Below, in pieces: positions 14,517 to 18,634 of a stretch of 18,634 bases of DNA. The notes under the pieces were generated by a model. That model ran no database searches. It was not told the origin of the DNA and saw nothing but the letters and a program-made list of their open reading frames with translations. The DNA is from an uncultured Gammaproteobacteria bacterium (lineage in GTDB: Bacteria; Pseudomonadota; Gammaproteobacteria; Chromatiales; Chromatiaceae). The position numbers and the translations under genes are program-made. Position 1 is the stretch's first letter. Each line of letters begins with the position of its first letter. The stretch spans positions 1-18,634 of the forward strand of contig CALAZS010000291.1 of NCBI GenBank assembly GCA_937926265.1. The letters are read 5' to 3'.

Positions 14517-14660
14517 ATGCGAAAACACTCCTCTGGCTATTACCATCGCATGTTCATGTGGGCGGCTTTGCTGACCGGTGCCACTTTACTTCTGCTCAAT
14601 GTGTGGATGATAACTTCATCAGACAGTGACTTATTGCTTATACCATGGTTGGCCGAGTAA
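14517..14660 (+). CDS. small single-pass membrane protein, 47 residues
   Basis: A short gene is supported by a strong ribosome site, AGGAGA at 14505-14510, six bases before ATG at 14517. The 47-residue product has a basic N-terminus (MRKHSSGYYHR), one membrane helix (MFMWAALLTGATLLLLNVWMI, about 12-32) and a short tail ending IPWLAE. The positive-inside rule predicts the N-terminus in the cytoplasm. I do not recognise a family. The EamA transporter gene starts 10 bases after its stop, so the two are probably translated from one message. The longer frame starting at 14322 is rejected. Confidence 0.6.
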   Translation: MRKHSSGYYHRMFMWAALLTGATLLLLNVWMITSSDSDLLLIPWLAE

Positions 14661-14670
14661 ACTCGGCTGA

Positions 14671-15549
14671 ATGACCCCAAGTGTAAAAGCTTATATATTC
14701 TTAACTTTCACCGTACTTTTCTGGTCAGGCAATGTCATCTTTGCCAGGCTTTTACATGCTGATATTTCTGCCATAGCCCTGGCTACGGGACGCTGGTGGC
14801 TGGCAACTGTTTTTCTGCTGCCATTTGCCTGGCGATATCTAAAAAAAGACCTGAAGCTTATTTCTAAAAACATCGGCTACATCAGCCTGATCAGTTTTAT
14901 GGGTATCAGCCTGTTTAACACTCTGCTCTACCAGGCCGCCCACACAACTACCTCTAACAACATCGCTTTAATACAAACCACGATGCCGGCCATGATTGTG
15001 TTGCTGGCAGTGATTTTCCTGAAAGAACAGATTCGCCCAATGGCACTGCTTGGCGTTGTCATAAGTATTTCCGGTGCGATGATGGTTGTCGCCAGGGGAG
15101 ATCTGAATGTATTGCTTTCATGGGATTTTGCACAGGGTGACTTGTGGATGCTTGTCGCCAACCTGGTGTATGCCATTTATTCGATCATGTTAAAAAATCG
15201 CCCGGACATTCACCCCATGTCATTTCTGGGCGCGACGTTTTTTATCGGCAGTGCTTTGCTATTACCCTTGTTTTTATGGGACATTACCAATAACCCGCTA
15301 CCTGAAATGTCAACGACCCTGGTCAGTGGTTTTTTCTATATCGCCATTTTCCCTTCGATTCTTTCCTACCTGTTCTGGAACCGCGGTGTTGCCCTTATTG
15401 GAGCAAGCCTGGCAGGCTTTTTTATCTGCCTTATACCCATTTTCACTGCGATTCTGGCGGCGCTTGTTTTGGATGAGGCGCTGTCCTGGTATCACCTTTT
15501 AGGCATGCTGCTGATCATGGCCGGCTTTGTCTTTTTTCAGCGACGCTGA
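14671..15549 (+). CDS. EamA-family (drug/metabolite transporter superfamily) exporter
   Basis: This 292-residue inner-membrane protein shows about ten hydrophobic helices in two similar halves, the pattern of the EamA/DMT superfamily. Family features are FWSGNVIFARLL in helix 1, ALIQTTMPAMIVLLAVIFLKEQIRP at the end of the first half, and SLAGFFICLIPIFTAILAALVLDEALSWYHLLG in the same place of the second half; each is followed by a helix that closes the repeat. Members export amino acids or other metabolites, and some import. The substrate cannot be read here. It starts 10 bases after the small membrane-protein gene, with only a weak ribosome site, consistent with coupling. Confidence 0.9.
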   Translation: MTPSVKAYIFLTFTVLFWSGNVIFARLLHADISAIALATGRWWLATVFLLPFAWRYLKKDLKLISKNIGYISLISFMGISLFNTLLYQAAHTTTSNNIALIQTTMPAMIVLLAVIFLKEQIRPMALLGVVISISGAMMVVARGDLNVLLSWDFAQGDLWMLVANLVYAIYSIMLKNRPDIHPMSFLGATFFIGSALLLPLFLWDITNNPLPEMSTTLVSGFFYIAIFPSILSYLFWNRGVALIGASLAGFFICLIPIFTAILAALVLDEALSWYHLLGMLLIMAGFVFFQRR

Positions 15550-15612
15550 TTGCACTTTGTGCCAGCTCTACTAACATCAGTCTTGATAGAAGATCATCAA
15601 CAGGAGATTTAA

Positions 15613-16077
15613 ATGCACTCAAAATTCATACGTTCAATTTCTGCCATTATTGCTGCTTCCAGCTTAACCTTTACCTCTGGTGTAAGTGCTGAGGAAGGAA
15701 GCTTCACTAAAGAAGTTGAGTATCGTCAGGCGGTGATGACGGTAATTGCTTATAACACCAAGAAAATAGGTTCAATGCTCAAGGGTGATACACCCTATGA
15801 TGTGGAAAAAATCAAAACCCATGCAAAAGACATCGCTTCACTCTCTTCCCTGGAAATACTGAGCGCTTTTCCTGAAGATTCAGTCACAGATGAATCAGAC
15901 GCGATGGAAGATATCTGGATGGATTTTGAAACCTTCGAGCAAAAACTCAAGGATTTCCAGACCGCCGCTGCCGGCATCAACACTGCCGCCCAGTCCGGTG
16001 ATAAAGCCGCCGTTGGTGCTGCGATGAAAGATCTTGGTGCTTCCTGTAAAGGTTGTCATAAGAAGTTCAAGAATTAA
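15613..16077 (+). CDS. cytochrome c' (class II c-type cytochrome)
   Basis: This 154-residue protein has a signal peptide (about 1-26, ending GVSA) and a single haem c motif CKGCH at 145-149, five residues from the C-terminus. This is the arrangement of cytochrome c', a periplasmic four-helix bundle. The first mature helix contains the family block EVEYRQAVMTVI with the usual arginine near the haem propionate. The rest is helical and acidic. Cytochromes c' bind NO and are thought to protect against it; electron transfer is the alternative. AGGAGA at 15602-15607 lies five bases before ATG. It is 63 bases after the transporter gene and may have its own promoter. CcmA-H type cytochrome maturation would be needed in the host. 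Confidence 0.92.
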   Translation: MHSKFIRSISAIIAASSLTFTSGVSAEEGSFTKEVEYRQAVMTVIAYNTKKIGSMLKGDTPYDVEKIKTHAKDIASLSSLEILSAFPEDSVTDESDAMEDIWMDFETFEQKLKDFQTAAAGINTAAQSGDKAAVGAAMKDLGASCKGCHKKFKN

Positions 16078-16158
16078 TTCATTCCATTAGGGGCAAGTTA
16101 CCACTTTCATCTTCATCTCCCGGGGTAATTTCATTGTTTTTTTATCTCTGGCCTGAAA

Positions 16159-16267
16159 GCCTGTTGAAGCTATTGCTTTCAAAGACCTTCTGGACGCAAG
16201 GAAGCGTCCAGAGAGCCTACAAGGACGTACTAGCGGCGTGTCTTTGAAAATAATAGCTTTGGCAGGC
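16159..16267 (+). repeat. nested-hairpin dispersed repeat, copy 5
   Basis: This is the largest clear outer stem: 28-nt arms at 16159-16186 and 16240-16267 pair at 23 of 28 positions, with the 10 innermost pairs perfect (TTTCAAAGAC with GTCTTTGAAA). All five mismatches are of a transition type, so one RNA strand could keep G-U pairs. The inner hairpin is CTGGACGC (16190-16197) with GCGTCCAG (16204-16211), loop AAGGAA. The core is GAGCCTACAAGGACGTAC followed by TAGCGGCGTGTC. It lies between the cytochrome c' gene and the fusA promoter. Confidence 0.75.
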
Positions 16268-16286
16268 AAATATCCAGGGGAGACAA

Positions 16287-16320
16287 TGGATTTTCCGCCA
16301 AATTCGTCTATAATCGCGCG
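16287..16320 (+). promoter_or_regulatory. candidate fusA promoter with GC-rich discriminator
   Basis: A perfect TATAAT lies at 16309-16314, followed by CGCGCG (16315-16320). TGGATT at 16287-16292, sixteen bases upstream, is the best but poor -35. A perfect -10 with a GC-rich discriminator is the known pattern of promoters for translation genes under stringent (ppGpp/DksA) control. The leader to the fusA ATG would be about 120 nt. It contains a small hairpin (CTGAC, GTCAG) around 16362-16382 of unknown role. Confidence 0.55.
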
Positions 16321-16442
16321 ACTAATTTCGTAACCGGGACCTCAATCTTAATTATTCGGAAGACTGACCGTCACAAGTCAGCCTCTACCTGGCTTTTGCC
16401 AATTTTTACGATTGCCCAAATTTTTAACCTCAGGACAGAAAA

Positions 16443-18530
16443 ATGGCTGAATTATCCAAATACAGAAATATTGGTATCTTCGCTCACGTAGATGCCGGTA
16501 AAACCACCACCACAGAGCGTATCCTCAAGCTGACAGGTAAAGTTCACAAAACCGGTGAAGTACATGACGGTGAAGCAACAACTGACTTCATGGATCAGGA
16601 ACGTGAGCGTGGTATTACCATTCAGTCAGCTGCAACCAGTTGTGAATGGGACGGTCATCGCCTGAACATCATCGACACCCCTGGACACGTTGACTTCACC
16701 ATCGAAGTTTACCGCTCCCTGAAAGTACTCGACGGTGGTGTTGGTGTTTTCTGTGGCTCTGGTGGTGTTGAGCCTCAGTCTGAAACCAACTGGCGTTATG
16801 CCAACGAATCAGAAGTTGCCCGTGTCATCTTTGTTAACAAGCTTGACCGTCTTGGTGCTGACTTCTACCGTGTTGTTGATCAGGTTAAAAATGTCCTGGG
16901 TGCCAACCCATTGGTAATGACATTGCCAATCGGTATCGAAGATGATTTCAAAGGTGTTGTTGATGTTCTTACTCAGAAAGCCTATATCTGGGATGACTCA
17001 GGCCAACCTGAGAACTTTACTGTTGAAGACATTCCAGCTGACCTGGTCGATAAAGCCGCTGAATATCGTGAACAGATGATTGAAACAGCAGTTGAACAGG
17101 ATGATGACCTGATGGAAGCTTACCTTGAAGGTGAAGAACCATCTGATGAAGACATCAAACGTTGTATCCGCAAAGGTACCATTGCACTGGACTTCTTCCC
17201 GACTTACTGTGGTTCAGCTTTCAAAAACAAAGGTATTCAGCTGGTACTTGATGCAGTTGTAGACTACCTGCCTAACCCTGTTGAAGTTGACCCTCAACCT
17301 GAAGTGGATATGGAAGGCAACGAAACCGGTGAAAAAGCCATCGTTGATCCAACTCGTCCTGTTCGCGCACTGGCCTTTAAAATCATGGATGACCGTTTCG
17401 GTGCCCTGACCTTTACCCGTATCTACTCTGGTACCATCAAAAAAGGTGACACGTTGCTCAATACTTTCACCGGTAAAACTGAGCGTATCGGTCGTATCGT
17501 AGAAATGCATGCTGATGACCGTATCGAACTGGATTCCTGTCAGGCAGGTGACATTGTTGCCTTCGTTGGTCTTAAAAACACTCAGACCGGTCACACCCTG
17601 GCTGACCAGAACAACCCTGCGACACTGGAACCAATGGTCTTCCCTGATCCTGTGATCTCGATTGCAATTGCACCAAAAGATAAAGGTTCTGCTGAGAAAC
17701 TGGGTATCGCTCTTAACAAAATGATGCAGGAAGATCCATCTTTCCGCGTTGAAACTGATGAAGACTCCGGTGAAACCATCATCAAAGGTATGGGTGAGCT
17801 TCACCTCGATATTAAAGTGGACATCCTCAAGCGTACCCACGGTGTTGAAGTTCAGGTTGGCAAACCTCAGGTTGCTTACCGTGAAACCATCACCCAGCGC
17901 TGTGAAGACAGTTATACCCATAAAAAACAGTCTGGTGGTTCAGGTCAGTTCGCTAAGATCGACTATGTCATCGAGCCAGCAGAAAAGAATGAAGGTTACG
18001 TTTTTGAATCCAAGGTTGTTGGTGGTAACGTGCCACGTGAATTCTGGCCTGCAGTTGAAAAAGGTTTTGCCCTGAGTATGGATAAAGGCACACTCGCCGG
18101 CTTCCCGCTGCTGGACGTTAAAGTCACCCTGGTTGATGGTAGTTTCCACCCTGTTGACTCCTCGGCAGTTGCTTATGAAATTGCAGCAAAAGCCGCTTAT
18201 CGCCAGTCTGTGCCCAAAGCCGGTCCGCAGTTAATGGAACCTATTATGAAGGTTGATGTTTTCACACCGGAAGATCACGTTGGTGATGTTATCGGTGACT
18301 TGAACCGTCGTCGTGCCATGATCCAGGGCCAGGAAGCCGGCACAACCGGTGTTCGTATTAAAGCTGATGCACCACTGGCTGAAATGTTTGGATACATTGG
18401 TGACCTGCGTACCATGACTTCCGGTCGTGGCCAGTTCTCAATGGAATTCTCTCACTACTCTGCATGTCCTAACAGCGTTGCTGAAGAAGTCATCAAAGAA
18501 GTGAAAGAGCGCGAAGCCGCGAAGAAATAA
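16443..18530 (+). CDS. fusA: elongation factor G, stand-alone EF-G2 type
   Basis: This 695-residue translational GTPase drives movement of tRNA and mRNA on the ribosome or helps recycle ribosomes. GTPase motifs are AHVDAGKTT (14-22), DTPGH (78-82) and NKLD (132-135), and domains II to V follow at normal length. It starts MAELSKYRNIGIFAHVDAGK and has CGSGGVEPQSETNWRYA where the str-operon EF-G has CAVGGVQPQSETVWRQA. It therefore matches the second EF-G (EF-G 2, called fusB in Vibrio and Pseudomonas) seen in several gammaproteobacteria. No rpsL, rpsG or tuf is next to it. AGGA at 16432-16435 precedes ATG. Codon use is extremely biased to highly expressed codons (GGT, CGT, GTT, AAC), so it is probably abundant. 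Whether a str-operon copy exists elsewhere is not visible. Confidence 0.95.
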   Translation: MAELSKYRNIGIFAHVDAGKTTTTERILKLTGKVHKTGEVHDGEATTDFMDQERERGITIQSAATSCEWDGHRLNIIDTPGHVDFTIEVYRSLKVLDGGVGVFCGSGGVEPQSETNWRYANESEVARVIFVNKLDRLGADFYRVVDQVKNVLGANPLVMTLPIGIEDDFKGVVDVLTQKAYIWDDSGQPENFTVEDIPADLVDKAAEYREQMIETAVEQDDDLMEAYLEGEEPSDEDIKRCIRKGTIALDFFPTYCGSAFKNKGIQLVLDAVVDYLPNPVEVDPQPEVDMEGNETGEKAIVDPTRPVRALAFKIMDDRFGALTFTRIYSGTIKKGDTLLNTFTGKTERIGRIVEMHADDRIELDSCQAGDIVAFVGLKNTQTGHTLADQNNPATLEPMVFPDPVISIAIAPKDKGSAEKLGIALNKMMQEDPSFRVETDEDSGETIIKGMGELHLDIKVDILKRTHGVEVQVGKPQVAYRETITQRCEDSYTHKKQSGGSGQFAKIDYVIEPAEKNEGYVFESKVVGGNVPREFWPAVEKGFALSMDKGTLAGFPLLDVKVTLVDGSFHPVDSSAVAYEIAAKAAYRQSVPKAGPQLMEPIMKVDVFTPEDHVGDVIGDLNRRRAMIQGQEAGTTGVRIKADAPLAEMFGYIGDLRTMTSGRGQFSMEFSHYSACPNSVAEEVIKEVKEREAAKK

Positions 18531-18584
18531 TTCTTCATTATTAAGAGTTAATTCTTTAGAAAGCTCAGATTACAATTCAGGTGT

Positions 18585-18634
18585 TGTACACCTTTGATAA
18601 GGACGTTGTGAACCCTGCCCTGGGAACTCTCAGC
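18585..18634 (-). repeat. nested-hairpin dispersed repeat, copy 6 (cut by window edge)
   Basis: Read on the minus strand, bases 18625-18602 give TCCCAGGGCAGGG followed by TTCACAACGTC, matching the repeat core. The inner hairpin and one outer arm would lie beyond the right edge. The visible flank on the other side (about 18585-18601) would be the outer arm. It lies 55 to 70 bases after the fusA stop. The identification rests on the core alone. Confidence 0.5.

Noticed and set aside
17214..17921. Minus-strand open frame of 235 codons inside fusA
   Set aside because: It is a shadow caused by strong codon bias in fusA. It has no family resemblance and no ribosome site that I can see.

Overview
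This window looks like a chromosomal segment of a mesophilic gammaproteobacterium. The support is the close resemblance of IlvD, ArgA, ArgD, the Fe-type SodB and the stand-alone elongation factor G (EF-G2 type) to gammaproteobacterial proteins, a moderate G+C content, and E. coli-like ribosome binding sites and promoters. Order and genus cannot be fixed from the sequence. There is no rRNA or tRNA gene, CRISPR array, transposase or phage gene. The content is mostly housekeeping and amino-acid metabolism.

Layout. (1) 1-3714, minus strand: an orphan HyuB-type hydantoinase/oxoprolinase subunit, followed with a one-base stop/start overlap by an asparagine-synthetase-like amidotransferase of the N-acetylglutaminylglutamine amidotransferase type. 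(2) 4011-4592: iron superoxide dismutase with its own promoter. (3) 4880-8058: argD, argF and an orphan FbpC/CysA-type ABC ATPase in a tight operon, preceded by a terminator-like hairpin 23 nt before argD. (4) 8128-8805: a YgiM-like SH3/coiled-coil membrane protein, convergent with ilvD (8901-10799, minus). (5) 10964-11308, minus: a secreted, almost pure pentapeptide-repeat protein, with its own terminator before ilvD. (6) 11450-14295: small lipoprotein, argE and argA, probably one transcript. (7) 14517-16077: a 47-residue membrane protein, an EamA-family exporter and a cytochrome c'. (8) 16443-18530: stand-alone EF-G2 behind a promoter with a GC-rich discriminator.

How genes work together. 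ArgA acetylates glutamate, ArgD makes N-acetylornithine, ArgE removes the acetyl group and ArgF makes citrulline. Four steps of the linear acetyl-cycle-independent arginine pathway therefore lie in two blocks within 10 kb. argB, argC, argG and argH are not here.

The most striking structure is between the genes. Six copies (one cut by the right edge) of a degenerate repeat occur only in intergenic DNA, in both orientations. Each complete copy has an inner hairpin with GGA in or next to its loop, then a conserved core close to AGC-N3-ACAGGGA and TTTACGGCGTC. The whole is enclosed by an outer pair of inverted-repeat arms. The arms differ in sequence from copy to copy, yet each pair is self-complementary. 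This looks like a small non-coding element that sits inside, or builds, a larger stem.
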